A stretch of 23,693 nucleotides of DNA, taken from a virus. The notes below the pieces were generated by a model. That model made no database searches and had not been told where the DNA came from. It was given only the letters and a program-made list of their open reading frames with translations. Both the position numbers and the translations under genes were made by a program. Every line of letters starts with the position of its first letter. Position 1 is the first letter of the stretch. The stretch spans positions 1 through 23,693 of the IMG/VR virus record IMGVR_UViG_3300024999_000403. The stretch is one strand, 5' to 3'. Of the stretch, positions 1 to 6,783 are shown piece after piece.

Positions 1-230
1 AGGAACGGTTCGATCTTCGGCGGTGTGGTATCTTTCGGATAACCACCCTTGTAGTAAACGAGGTCCTTGACGAATGCAAAGACGCCTGGTTTTTGACCGA
101 ACATCATCTTAAACAGTTTACGACCACGTGACATCCTGCTTTGGTGATCAACCTTCAATTCCTCTTGAATCTTTGCGCCCTCTTCAAGCAGGACGATGTA
201 ATCCTTTTGGTCTTCGTTTTGGTCTTCCAT
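1..230 (-). CDS. Hypothetical protein, 3' end cut by window edge
   Basis: The N-terminal 76 codons of a minus-strand gene are visible, starting MEDQNEDQKDYIVLLEEG and running off the left edge. The ATG at 230 lies 3 nt after the stop of the kinase gene. The visible part is charged and probably helical at its N-terminus (Glu/Asp/Lys-rich, about residues 1-30), followed by a basic stretch (MSRGRKLFKMMFG). I recognise no family. It is probably the last visible member of the operon that starts at promoter P1. The reading frame is open to the edge. Confidence 0.7.
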   Translation of the reverse strand, partial: MEDQNEDQKDYIVLLEEGAKIQEELKVDHQSRMSRGRKLFKMMFGQKPGVFAFVKDLVYYKGGYPKDTTPPKIEPF

Positions 231-233
231 TAA

Positions 234-803
234 TTAGTTCCCTTCTTTCCATATGAATGATTTGACTTGTTCCCAAACTTCCTGTTCGTTTGTGGCATTG
301 ATGTCGATGAGAATCTTGTTCGGAATGATAGAACGTTGATGAGAATCGATGAATCGATCAACCTCAACCGTCTTCTCTTTCATCCTTGTAGAAAATGATA
401 GACCATCGTCTCGTGAAATGAGGTTAAGCGGTTGGTCAATGAATGTAATGAGATAATTTTTATTCCAATTTCCCTCATCATGATATTTTGCATCCTCTTC
501 AAGTTCCCATATGAAGTTAGCATCATAATCACGATACATTTTACCATAGACCCATTCACCGAGGTGGCTGCGGTCAAGAATGAAACCGTTTGTACCAAGT
601 CCACCTTTATTCAAACGAATGATGTCAAACATTCGCCGATATAACATTTCAGATTTTTTTATGCAGTGATCCTTTTCAGGAATTCCGAGATTTGCAAAAT
701 GTAGGATGAAAGGATACATACCACGAGCTGCAATTTCTTTATAGAGTCTGTTGACCTGTGTGCTCTTACCGACTCGATCTGGCCCTTCACAAAAAATATT
801 CAT
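234..803 (-). CDS. Thymidylate/deoxynucleoside monophosphate kinase-like P-loop kinase
   Basis: This 189-aa protein is a P-loop kinase of the dTMP-kinase type, expected to phosphorylate dNMPs to dNDPs with ATP. The P-loop is GPDRVGKST (residues 7-15), a version of the dTMP kinase GxDGxGKST motif with Arg in place of Gly. A DRS motif with LGEWVYG (about 77-87) matches the nucleotide-binding 'DR' segment of the family. The length is slightly under that of cellular Tmk (about 210). The start overlaps the stop of HEG1 by one base (TAATG), so it is translationally coupled to it. It fits with the ribonucleotide reductase and deoxyribosyltransferase-like genes as part of the dNTP supply. Substrate specificity cannot be read from the sequence. 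Confidence 0.85.
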   Translation of the reverse strand: MNIFCEGPDRVGKSTQVNRLYKEIAARGMYPFILHFANLGIPEKDHCIKKSEMLYRRMFDIIRLNKGGLGTNGFILDRSHLGEWVYGKMYRDYDANFIWELEEDAKYHDEGNWNKNYLITFIDQPLNLISRDDGLSFSTRMKEKTVEVDRFIDSHQRSIIPNKILIDINATNEQEVWEQVKSFIWKEGN

Positions 804-1624
804 TATAGATACCTTTCCCTAAATTTTTCGTCATAACGATCTAACCAAACAATATCGCCTCTATTAAAAATTTCAACTATATCATCCGTTTTTAGTATAT
901 GCATGTCTTTCTCTGTGATTATTATAAAACTATCACCCAATTTATTTTTTGCGGCTTCAAATTTGTGACGATTGGTATAAGCACCTAATAATGACGCGGG
1001 TTTTACTTCAATATAAACATCGCTATTTTTTAAATAAAAATCGGGGAAATAATTTCGTTCTGCCCCATCCATATGATAAGGAATGGCGTGTTTCTTTGTT
1101 TCGGCAATCTCAAATTCGATGTTATTATCATAAAGATATTTCAGATATGATAATTCCATGATTGAACGAAAGTAATGTCCTTTAAACCAACCACTCCAAC
1201 CGTTGCCAGAACCGCGTGGTGCTGGCTTCCCAAACATATTATTCTTTTCGCCAATTTGTGCATCGCTCAACTTCTTTTTAATAATGCGTGATTTTTCAAG
1301 CCCATATACTTCATCAAACGTTTGTCCTTTTTCTAAAAACCTTGGACCAAAATAACTTCCTCCGAAGTTTGAATTCTTCTCCCCCATTGTTGCTTTGCTC
1401 ATCGTCTCCCGAAATATTTTTCCCTTTTCTTCCCCGACGATTTCTTCGATCTTTTTACCTTTTTGTGCTTTCCAAAATGTTTGTTCGGCTGGTTTACGAG
1501 AACCATTTTTATACTGCTCCCGTTGTTTGCAACTCCTACAAAGCTGTCTTCCGTAATTTTTTAAACTACGATTAAGATTAAACTTGCTTAATGTCTTGAT
1601 CTCTTTACCACATTCACACAACAT
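803..1624 (-). CDS. HEG1: free-standing homing endonuclease, NUMOD3 plus PD-(D/E)xK
   Basis: This 273-aa protein has the layout of a phage free-standing homing endonuclease. It starts with a zinc-finger-like pair (C3/C5 and C29/C32). NUMOD3-type DNA-binding motifs follow, with GEKNSNFGG (81-89) and GEKNNMFGK (125-133), and between them repeats of the kind KGKKIEEIVGEEKGK. The C-terminal nuclease core has E157, the PDF motif at 194-196 and E206-V-K208, a canonical E...D...ExK arrangement. It is clearly homologous to HEG2 along its whole length. The ATG has a GAGGAG site 8 nt upstream, but that site is inside a 12-bp hairpin (1635-1666), suggesting controlled translation. Its stop overlaps the kinase start. 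The DNA target is unknown; family assignment is from motifs only. Confidence 0.85.
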   Translation of the reverse strand: MLCECGKEIKTLSKFNLNRSLKNYGRQLCRSCKQREQYKNGSRKPAEQTFWKAQKGKKIEEIVGEEKGKIFRETMSKATMGEKNSNFGGSYFGPRFLEKGQTFDEVYGLEKSRIIKKKLSDAQIGEKNNMFGKPAPRGSGNGWSGWFKGHYFRSIMELSYLKYLYDNNIEFEIAETKKHAIPYHMDGAERNYFPDFYLKNSDVYIEVKPASLLGAYTNRHKFEAAKNKLGDSFIIITEKDMHILKTDDIVEIFNRGDIVWLDRYDEKFRERYL

Positions 1625-1634
1625 TATTTTGTCT

Positions 1635-1666
1635 CCTCAAATAAATTTAAAATTATTTATTTGAGG
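1635..1666 (-). promoter_or_regulatory. Hairpin sequestering the HEG1 Shine-Dalgarno
   Basis: A perfect inverted repeat has 12-bp arms (1635-1646 and 1655-1666) and an 8-nt AT loop. In the minus-strand RNA the 3' arm ends in GAGG, the core of the GAGGAG ribosome-binding site of HEG1, so folding would hide it. The 5' arm and loop edge (1654-1661) contain AATAAATA, a 7/8 match to the T4 late -10 motif TATAAATA. A transcript starting there would lack most of the 5' arm. There is no U-run right after the stem, so it is a poor terminator. Confidence 0.7.
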
Positions 1667-1684
1667 GACCTGATAATGTGGGAT

Positions 1685-1849
1685 TTAAAGAGGGAAGGTG
1701 TAAAGTAAAAATCTTTCCTCAAACTGTTCGTCGGTAATGTCATCGGATATTGCATGAATTCTTATCATATGTGTCTTTATGTTTTCGCCAAACACAATTT
1801 CATTACACAGTGGACATATGTACTTTCGCCCTTCAATAAAAATATTCAT
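1685..1849 (-). CDS. Small C2H2-like zinc-finger protein (54 aa)
   Basis: A short gene begins MNIFIEGRKY and carries CPLCNEIVFGENIKTHMIRIH-type spacing: C12-x2-C15, then H27 and H32. This is close to a classical C2H2 finger but with 11 rather than 12 residues in the central gap. The ATG at 1849 is preceded by AAGGAG with ideal spacing. Promoter P1 lies directly upstream, giving a leader of roughly 20 nt. A DNA- or RNA-binding role is an inference from the finger only. It is the first gene of the P1 unit, followed by HEG1 and the kinase. Confidence 0.75.
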   Translation of the reverse strand: MNIFIEGRKYICPLCNEIVFGENIKTHMIRIHAISDDITDEQFEERFLLYTFPL

Positions 1850-1875
1850 ATATACTCCTTTGATTCATGGAGAGC

Positions 1876-1904
1876 TATTATAACAAATTCATTCATCTGT
1901 GTCA
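1876..1904 (-). promoter_or_regulatory. Promoter P1, consensus sigma70 type
   Basis: Minus-strand TTGACA (1899-1904), a 17-bp spacer and TATAAT (1876-1881) match the sigma70 consensus at every position. A TG one base before the -10 also gives an extended -10. The predicted start is near 1869, about 20 nt before the zinc-finger gene. The -35 box begins 5 bp past the stop codon of the 65-aa gene upstream. Confidence 0.9.
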
Positions 1905-1908
1905 ATTG

Positions 1909-2106
1909 TTATTTGGGTGGGAGAGTACAGAATTCCGGGAAAGGACCATCATAATCGTTTCTATATTCATGGATGAATCTTTCTTCCTTTTGACATGATG
2001 ACCAGTCACTATCATGACCCAGTCCATAACCTCTGTGGAAGAAAGGACATTTACAGCTGCATCCTCTTAAAACAATTGGGTCTCTGTTTACGACTCTTTC
2101 TATCAT
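1909..2106 (-). CDS. Small Cys-rich protein (65 aa)
   Basis: The protein starts MIERVVNRDPIVLRGCSCKC and has cysteines at 16, 18, 20, 38 and 60, ending in GPFPEFCTLPPK. The spacing suggests a small metal-binding fold, but I recognise no named family. The ATG at 2106 has GGAG about 9 nt upstream, and the gene follows the 112-aa gene with a 13-bp gap. It is the last gene of the P2 unit; the P1 -35 box lies just beyond its stop. Confidence 0.7.
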   Translation of the reverse strand: MIERVVNRDPIVLRGCSCKCPFFHRGYGLGHDSDWSSCQKEERFIHEYRNDYDGPFPEFCTLPPK

Positions 2107-2119
2107 GACTTTTTGCTCC

Positions 2120-2458
2120 TTATGATTTCCTCTTCAGTATTGCAACATTCGTCGGTGGTTGCAGGGGTTCATAAAGCGCGCGTTCACGAAACCTAAATTC
2201 ATTCATGGCATCAGCAAATTCTGGATCAGACATTCCCGCCATTAATTCTAATGCAAAACTTGCATAAGACCGTTTAGTGAATCCATCCATTCCCGTAGCG
2301 CAGCGGCCCCAAATAATCAGTTCATAAAGAACATAACCTCTTGTGAGTTCCATATCATGAATTCTGACTTGATGTAAAGCATGCACCAATCCGATTTGTT
2401 CTTTAGTCAAAAAGATACGATCAAAGAATTCTTCCACACCTGATTTATCCTTTGGCAT
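2120..2458 (-). CDS. Hypothetical protein (112 aa)
   Basis: The product starts MPKDKSGVEEFFDRIF and looks soluble and mostly helical, with no membrane segment, Cys pair or nucleotide-binding motif. I recognise no family. A GAGGAG site lies 3-5 nt before the ATG, tight but usable. It sits 7 bp after the P-loop NTPase gene, so the two are probably co-transcribed from P2. Confidence 0.7.
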   Translation of the reverse strand: MPKDKSGVEEFFDRIFLTKEQIGLVHALHQVRIHDMELTRGYVLYELIIWGRCATGMDGFTKRSYASFALELMAGMSDPEFADAMNEFRFRERALYEPLQPPTNVAILKRKS

Positions 2459-2465
2459 TGTCTCC

Positions 2466-3017
2466 TCACTTCCCTGATAGAATATTCATTCCAATTTTAA
2501 AAATATCCTGAGCCGCATTACAGGAACCCACGGTATGGTATTCGATCCCTCGTTGTTCAAAGAATTCAAGAATCTGATTGTCAACCGCAATAGACTGCTC
2601 CTGATCATGCAAACGACCAATCATGCTATGGGGCCAATCTCCACGATTTAAGAAGATGTTTACGTGTCGGAATGAATGATGCTTTTCCCAGGCAAGTTGA
2701 CATAGAGTTGGATCATCAGCAGCATAGATGAATTGTAACAGAAGAGGAGAGTCATTCACAGCAATTTGATACTTGCCGTCTATTCGATTCATTCTGTGGA
2801 ATTGATTACCGAAGATGTATGGTTGGCTTTTAAATGCGGCAAGTTCTTCGCTGTTAATTGCGTCTGTTGCAAATTCACCGACGAGAGTACTGACTACATG
2901 CTGTTTCTTAAACAAAACAAAGACCTCGGCAGCAGTCAATGTCTTGCCTGCACCGGGGCCCGAGAACAAATTGAAATGTAATGTCTCGTATGTTTTACAT
3001 AGGTCTCCTTCTGTCAT
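2466..3017 (-). CDS. P-loop NTPase/kinase-like protein (AAA_28-like)
   Basis: This 183-aa protein has a Walker A loop GPGAGKT (residues 20-26) after a hydrophobic beta strand (LHFNLFS). Further on are a TDAIN-type segment, a Gln/His-Arg stretch (GNQFHRM), NDSPLLL and an IFLNRGDW strand. This order resembles small phage NTPases of the AAA_28/kinase-like group, whose substrates are mostly unknown. The ATG at 3017 has AAGGAG 11 nt upstream. It follows the Nudix gene by 18 bp and shares the P2 transcript, so a role in nucleotide or cofactor metabolism is plausible but not shown. Confidence 0.7.
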   Translation of the reverse strand: MTEGDLCKTYETLHFNLFSGPGAGKTLTAAEVFVLFKKQHVVSTLVGEFATDAINSEELAAFKSQPYIFGNQFHRMNRIDGKYQIAVNDSPLLLQFIYAADDPTLCQLAWEKHHSFRHVNIFLNRGDWPHSMIGRLHDQEQSIAVDNQILEFFEQRGIEYHTVGSCNAAQDIFKIGMNILSGK

Positions 3018-3035
3018 AGGCGGTTAGGCTCCTTT

Positions 3036-3557
3036 TCATTTTATGAACTCCTTATCATAGAAGTCATTGATAATCTCGGCATGATCAAATGCCAATTCTG
3101 GAAGTTCGTTATAACGGAAGAAATCGAATCCAGCAGCATCGTCTCCGGCAATAACGTTCTTCGGGTCAATTCTTTTTATGCAGACATATGTGATTGATAT
3201 GTTGTGTTGGCGAGGATCGCGTTTCGGGTCACTATAAACGCCGTGGAGATAAAGATCATCTTGTTCTATCGGTGTTGTTGTCTCCTCCATGAGTTCCCTG
3301 ACAGCCGCGGCGGGACAAGATTCACCGAGATCAACGAAGCCGCCGGGAAGTGCCCAACCCAACGGGGCATTCTTTCGTTTGATGAGCATGATGCGCGAAT
3401 CTTTGTCGAGGGCGATGATGTCAACCGTCGGTGTTGGGTTACGATATTTCTTGACCTTCTTATTCAGTAAGGCATAGATACCCCCGACAGCAAAGCCAAT
3501 ATAACCAATAAAGGCTACTGTTAATAAAATTGGCAACACACAGATGAACATATCCAT
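3036..3557 (-). CDS. Nudix hydrolase with N-terminal membrane segment
   Basis: A Nudix box (G-x5-E-x7-REUxEE) is present at residues 73-92: GFVDLGE, then RELMEE with catalytic glutamates at 91 and 92. The usual Gly after the EE pair is replaced by Thr. Upstream, APLGWALPGG is typical of the fold. Unusually, residues 4-31 form one long hydrophobic helix followed by KKVKK, predicting a protein anchored in the inner membrane with the enzyme in the cytoplasm. Nudix enzymes hydrolyse nucleoside diphosphate derivatives; the substrate here is unknown. An AGAGG site precedes the ATG, and promoter P2 lies 33 bp upstream. It is the first gene of its operon. Confidence 0.85.
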   Translation of the reverse strand: MDMFICVLPILLTVAFIGYIGFAVGGIYALLNKKVKKYRNPTPTVDIIALDKDSRIMLIKRKNAPLGWALPGGFVDLGESCPAAAVRELMEETTTPIEQDDLYLHGVYSDPKRDPRQHNISITYVCIKRIDPKNVIAGDDAAGFDFFRYNELPELAFDHAEIINDFYDKEFIK

Positions 3558-3589
3558 TTTTGTTCCTCTCGTTGTTTGATTATGAGTGT

Positions 3590-3618
3590 ATTTTAAACTA
3601 AATGAGAATGAATGTCAA
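3590..3618 (-). promoter_or_regulatory. Promoter P2, sigma70 type
   Basis: Minus-strand TTGACA (3613-3618), 17-bp spacer, TAAAAT (3590-3595; 5/6). The predicted start is near 3583, giving the Nudix gene a leader of about 26 nt with its ribosome-binding site. The -35 lies 12 bp past the stop of the 95-aa gene upstream. Confidence 0.85.
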
Positions 3619-3629
3619 CTGAAATTATT

Positions 3630-3917
3630 TCATTCCTTCAGGAAGTGATGTGCACCACTTTCGATGCGATGTAAAAGTTGAAGGTTATGCCCAAAATTGA
3701 TACATAGACGCGATTCTCTTTGAAAGTACTCGAGAAGATAGGTAACATCTCCAAGAATAGAAGCCGTCTGTGCGAGATCTTGTTTGAGACTCTTGTGTGC
3801 ATCCTCTAATTTTTGTAGACGTGTCGTTAACATCTCCTGTGTAAAGGGCGTCCAAGGTCCCATTGGTAAATTGCGCCAATGAAGCACCCCACCTATGATT
3901 CGTTCTTCATAGAACAT
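3630..3917 (-). CDS. Hypothetical protein with coiled-coil stretch (95 aa)
   Basis: The product starts MFYEERIIGGVLHWRN. Residues about 28-65 (QEMLTTRLQKLEDAHKSL and on) have a heptad-like pattern suggesting a short coiled coil. There is no catalytic motif and I recognise no family. GGAG lies 7 nt before the ATG and the gene follows the 84-aa gene by 3 bp. It is the last gene of the P3 unit. Confidence 0.7.
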   Translation of the reverse strand: MFYEERIIGGVLHWRNLPMGPWTPFTQEMLTTRLQKLEDAHKSLKQDLAQTASILGDVTYLLEYFQRESRLCINFGHNLQLLHRIESGAHHFLKE

Positions 3918-3920
3918 ATT

Positions 3921-4175
3921 TCATCTCCATCTCCTTTCGGCATACGGTGAATCAGCGGGATGCCGAGAAATATCAAAGATGTTTCCGTGGCAGCCATACG
4001 TGAATTCTCTTCCCAGTGCTTTCTCAACGGCGGCTTTCATATCAACGTAAGAGATGGTGACAAGCTTCGCCTTGATGCTTCTCTTCACTGGCATTTCCGC
4101 GGCCTTGATAATCAAGTCAGCCTCATCAACTAAAATCTCCTCGCGACGATAGTAATATCCACCAGGTTTCGCCAT
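3921..4175 (-). CDS. Hypothetical protein (84 aa)
   Basis: The protein starts MAKPGGYYYRREEILVDEAD and is basic at its C-terminus (PYAERRWR). There is no recognisable family, membrane segment or zinc site. GGAG lies 7 nt before the ATG. It sits within a tight run of genes from P3 (11-bp gap upstream, 3-bp gap downstream), which supports its being real. Confidence 0.65.
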   Translation of the reverse strand: MAKPGGYYYRREEILVDEADLIIKAAEMPVKRSIKAKLVTISYVDMKAAVEKALGREFTYGCHGNIFDISRHPADSPYAERRWR

Positions 4176-4186
4176 GATCGCTCTCC

Positions 4187-4534
4187 TTATTTCGACTCTC
4201 TTGATTTCATATTTCTTATTTCCTCCCGCGACTTGCCAATTAAATCCTTTGCAACAGCAAGTCGCTCGGTGACGTTGAGAATATAGAAGTATTTTTCGAA
4301 GCGGCGATCGATTCTCCCGGAACCGCGATAAGCCAGTTCATCGTAACTGTCTCCGAAGCGAGCACTGAAGATATCATACTTACCTTCAAAGAAACAGTAA
4401 TAGAGGTCATATTTAACGCCCTCATATTCAACCGTTGCCATGTAATTACATTCACTACATGAATGACGGTAAAGAGGACCGTCGGTATTCAAATTGAGTT
4501 CCTTCAGTATTTCTTGAAGCATTTCGTCTCGCAT
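4187..4534 (-). CDS. Hypothetical protein (115 aa)
   Basis: I chose the ATG at 4534 (MRDEMLQEILKELNLNTDG) rather than a further-upstream start, because the longer frame would overlap most of a separate membrane-peptide gene. This ATG also overlaps that gene's stop by one base (TGATG), and a GGAG lies 10 nt upstream. A CSEC pair (26 and 29) could bind metal together with a later Cys in DLYYCFF. The C-terminus is basic (MKSRESK). No family is recognised. Coupled translation with the membrane peptide is likely. Confidence 0.7.
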   Translation of the reverse strand: MRDEMLQEILKELNLNTDGPLYRHSCSECNYMATVEYEGVKYDLYYCFFEGKYDIFSARFGDSYDELAYRGSGRIDRRFEKYFYILNVTERLAVAKDLIGKSREEIRNMKSRESK

Positions 4535-4701
4535 CAGATGGTTACTCCAAATAGTCGTGACATTGCATAAATGAAACCGATCATACCACAACCAAGCGGA
4601 AATACGGCCAACGGTCCCAAATCTGTTTTGTTCATAATATAGCATCCGAAAATAAAGGACACTATACTAATAAGTAATACCCCAAAATCAAGCGGTGTCA
4701 T
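4534..4701 (-). CDS. Small two-helix membrane protein (55 aa)
   Basis: This short gene was found by reading the frame upstream of the 115-aa gene. It starts MTPLDFGVLLISIVSFIFGC. Residues 6-23 and 33-48 are strongly hydrophobic, with MNKTDLG between them, predicting a hairpin of two membrane helices. AAGGAG lies 6 nt before the ATG and overlaps the stop codon of the 177-aa gene. Its TGA overlaps the next ATG. The function is unknown; small phage membrane peptides are often host-takeover or lysis-timing factors, which is only a possibility here. Confidence 0.7.
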   Translation of the reverse strand: MTPLDFGVLLISIVSFIFGCYIMNKTDLGPLAVFPLGCGMIGFIYAMSRLFGVTI

Positions 4702-4710
4702 ATACACTCC

Positions 4711-5244
4711 TTAGCTCATATCCTCAATGATAACAACTTTCTTTCCATCAGCAATTGCTTCAGTAACCGCGCTGCCGATATGAAAATCTTCACGGCACCG
4801 GGAGTAGATGTAGGCCCCGTTCTTCTTTGCCCATTCCACGATGACCGCGCCCTGTTCATCATAATCATGCAGACCGCGCATCCAATCCGGGAGGATCACA
4901 TCAAGCAGTGCACAGATGTTGATAACCTTTACTTCGCCGTATGTGTCCATGACCCGTACGCCGTCAATGCGTTCAATCGGCCATGTGTCCGCGGCAACGA
5001 TTGCTGCTGACTTGATTGCTTTCAGCGTATATTCTTCAACTGTAATCCCGGAGAAGAATTCGTCAATACCTTCATCCGTGCTCGGTTTGGCATTGTCTTC
5101 TTTTTCACCGAAACGAATAACCTCGGCGTCAATGATAATTTCCTTCCCATCGATAGTAACACAAAAATTACCACGATCTTCATCAACGACCCAATTGTCA
5201 AGATAGGCGATCATCATTATGAAAGTGCGATAATTTTTGTTCAT
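4711..5244 (-). CDS. Hypothetical acidic protein (177 aa)
   Basis: The product starts MNKNYRTFIMMIAYLDNWVV and is acidic, with no Walker, zinc or membrane motif that I can see. The C-terminal part (AVIVEWAKKNGAYIYSR, ADGKKVVIIEDMS) looks like an alpha/beta fold. No family is recognised. An AGGAG site lies 8 nt before the ATG. It is the first gene after promoter P3, with a leader of roughly 43 nt. Confidence 0.7.
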   Translation of the reverse strand: MNKNYRTFIMMIAYLDNWVVDEDRGNFCVTIDGKEIIIDAEVIRFGEKEDNAKPSTDEGIDEFFSGITVEEYTLKAIKSAAIVAADTWPIERIDGVRVMDTYGEVKVINICALLDVILPDWMRGLHDYDEQGAVIVEWAKKNGAYIYSRCREDFHIGSAVTEAIADGKKVVIIEDMS

Positions 5245-5293
5245 TGCCGTGTCTCCTGTTGGTTGTTGAGTAAGATTATGTTTCCTTGGTTCA

Positions 5294-5322
5294 ACAATAA
5301 CAAAAAGACACTATCATGTCAA
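5294..5322 (-). promoter_or_regulatory. Promoter P3, sigma70 type
   Basis: Minus-strand TTGACA (5317-5322), 17-bp spacer, TATTGT (5294-5299; 4/6), helped by an extended -10 TG. It sits in a 128-bp AT-rich gene-free stretch (5245-5372). The stretch also holds a weak A/T-only hairpin just upstream of the -35 that might act as a poor terminator for the preceding unit. Confidence 0.75.
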
Positions 5323-5372
5323 TAGAAAAAAATAGACTTTTTTCTTAGAATGATTTTTATTAGATATTATTT

Positions 5373-5714
5373 TTACATCATGATTATTGGGCACATGATA
5401 ATGAACGCGACACAGAGAAAACAGATCATGATTAATAAGAGGGTTAAAAGTTTGCCGATAAAAGGTTTGCCTTTCGGCCCCGCTGAAATCTTTGATCCTG
5501 ACCTATCTTGGAGCCAGGCATTTCGCATGTCATCGCCGTATTTCTTAAACAGACAATTCTCGATGCGCCAAATTACACATCTAACTTTGTAGAGTGCAAT
5601 CCACCACCGAGATTTCGGTGAATACGTGGGATGATACCCAATAGGATTCTTCAGCGCATATACATTCCCGTCGTATCGCCATCTTAACCAACAACATACA
5701 ATAGAACCGATCAT
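5373..5714 (-). CDS. Hypothetical protein with C-terminal membrane anchor (113 aa)
   Basis: I place the start at the ATG at 5714 (MIGSIVCCWLRWRYDGNVY), which overlaps the stop of the gene before it as ATGA; a longer frame would run back inside that gene. The last 25 residues (LLTLLLIMICFLCVAF and on) form one hydrophobic helix ending at the C-terminus, so this looks like a tail-anchored membrane protein with a basic, Trp-rich cytoplasmic part. No family is recognised. It closes the P4 unit. Confidence 0.65.
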   Translation of the reverse strand: MIGSIVCCWLRWRYDGNVYALKNPIGYHPTYSPKSRWWIALYKVRCVIWRIENCLFKKYGDDMRNAWLQDRSGSKISAGPKGKPFIGKLLTLLLIMICFLCVAFIIMCPIIMM

Positions 5715-6157
5715 CTCGACTTCTTCTTTCTGTCCCGCTTTGGGTGGCCGGTTTCTCCAGCAATACCTTTTTTGCCGTATGTCTTTCCTTCCCATGGGCG
5801 CGGCTTTGGCTTGTCTTCAGGCCTTGTGCTTTCAATGCCACATCCCCAATCGATCATTCTTATGGATGATATCGGCCTCGGCATTTGCCGAGATGTTGGG
5901 ATATGTCCCGCATCGCATAACGGGCATTCAAGACGCCGTAGTTCATAAGAATGATAGAAGTAATCTGACCCCATCGGCGTTGATGTTAATATAAGTGGTA
6001 ATGGACCGATGCAGCTCGGTTTGATTAATGTGATTTTTAGTGGAACGAGGCCAGCAAGATTGATATCATCTATCATTTTCTCGACAGAAGATCTTGTCGA
6101 TTCGTCGCCGCCGGTGATGGCAATTTTTATTTCTTTCAGATCAGTTTCGCCGGTCAT
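5711..6157 (-). CDS. Hypothetical protein with basic C-terminal tail (148 aa)
   Basis: The protein starts MTGETDLKEIKIAITGGDES. It has a CPLC pair in the middle (about residues 77-80) and ends with a long Lys/Arg/Pro tail (PEDKPKPRPWEGKTYGKK, then KRDRKKKSR) that suggests nucleic-acid contact. AGAGG precedes the ATG. The start overlaps the 48-aa gene by 17 bp and the stop overlaps the next start (ATGA). No family is recognised. Confidence 0.65.
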   Translation of the reverse strand: MTGETDLKEIKIAITGGDESTRSSVEKMIDDINLAGLVPLKITLIKPSCIGPLPLILTSTPMGSDYFYHSYELRRLECPLCDAGHIPTSRQMPRPISSIRMIDWGCGIESTRPEDKPKPRPWEGKTYGKKGIAGETGHPKRDRKKKSR

Positions 6158-6287
6158 TTTTACCTCTTCTTATCATCACCTGATCAGGATGTCTTTGTGA
6201 ACACCCGCGACACTCTTTATCAGTGCCGAACAACCGACAGTCAACACCCTCTTTGATTGCCTCTTCTGACAAGGTCTCAACGCTCAT
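6141..6287 (-). CDS. Small Cys-containing protein (48 aa)
   Basis: A short frame starts MSVETLSEEAIKEGVDCRLF and has cysteines at 17, 26 and 29 (CRLFGTDKECRGC) before a basic end. It overlaps the previous gene's stop by 11 bp and the next gene's start by 17 bp. The ribosome-binding site is weak (GAG about 10 nt upstream), so translation would depend on coupling. It fills the only gap of this run, which supports it, but it is less certain than its neighbours. Confidence 0.5.
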   Translation of the reverse strand: MSVETLSEEAIKEGVDCRLFGTDKECRGCSQRHPDQVMIRRGKNDRRN

Positions 6288-6741
6288 TTGTGTTCATCTC
6301 GTTTTTCTTAACAGAAGATTTTCTCCACTCGGTGTGGAGAAAAACGAGATGCATTGGAATAGAATCGGACGGGTCAAGAGGAAGTGTCTTAAGCAATGTT
6401 TCAAGTGCCTCGCTATCCATTTTTTTCGGATCAACGACGCAAGTATCACAGATTGCACCATCAATCGGCGTGGGGGCGAGGAATGCGATAGAATCGGCCC
6501 ACCGGGAAACTTTTAATGTAATACCTTCAGGATGCGGACCCGGTCGCAACTCGAATGTGGCCTTCGTATACGGGGATTCATGTTTCCCGTCTCTACCGAT
6601 CCCCCAAGGCAATCCAAGTGCCCGACTCTGTCCGGTGCAGATGTATTTATGTTTAACCTCGGTGGTCGGTTTCAACATGATGTTTGAGCCGACCCCGTAT
6701 CGGATGGCATAAATCTTTAGTCCTGTATTCTTTTTACCCAT
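6277..6741 (-). CDS. Hypothetical protein (154 aa)
   Basis: I chose the ATG at 6741 (MGKKNTGLKIYAIRYGVGSN), which has GGAG 6 nt upstream, over a GTG four codons earlier that lacks one. The product mixes beta-type segments (KHKYICTG, YTKATFELRPG) with a CDTC pair near residue 95. No family is recognised. A perfect 10-bp hairpin (6319-6343) lies inside its 3' coding part, 30 nt before the start of the 48-aa gene. Confidence 0.65.
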   Translation of the reverse strand: MGKKNTGLKIYAIRYGVGSNIMLKPTTEVKHKYICTGQSRALGLPWGIGRDGKHESPYTKATFELRPGPHPEGITLKVSRWADSIAFLAPTPIDGAICDTCVVDPKKMDSEALETLLKTLPLDPSDSIPMHLVFLHTEWRKSSVKKNEMNTNER

Positions 6742-6783
6742 AGGAAGCTCCACTTATTTAGAAATAGATTGGCCGGATATTTT

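Noticed and set aside
4535-4645. N-terminal extension of the 115-aa protein to 4645
   Set aside because: It would overlap a well-signalled membrane-peptide gene in another frame; the ATG at 4534 overlaps that gene's stop in the usual TGATG way.
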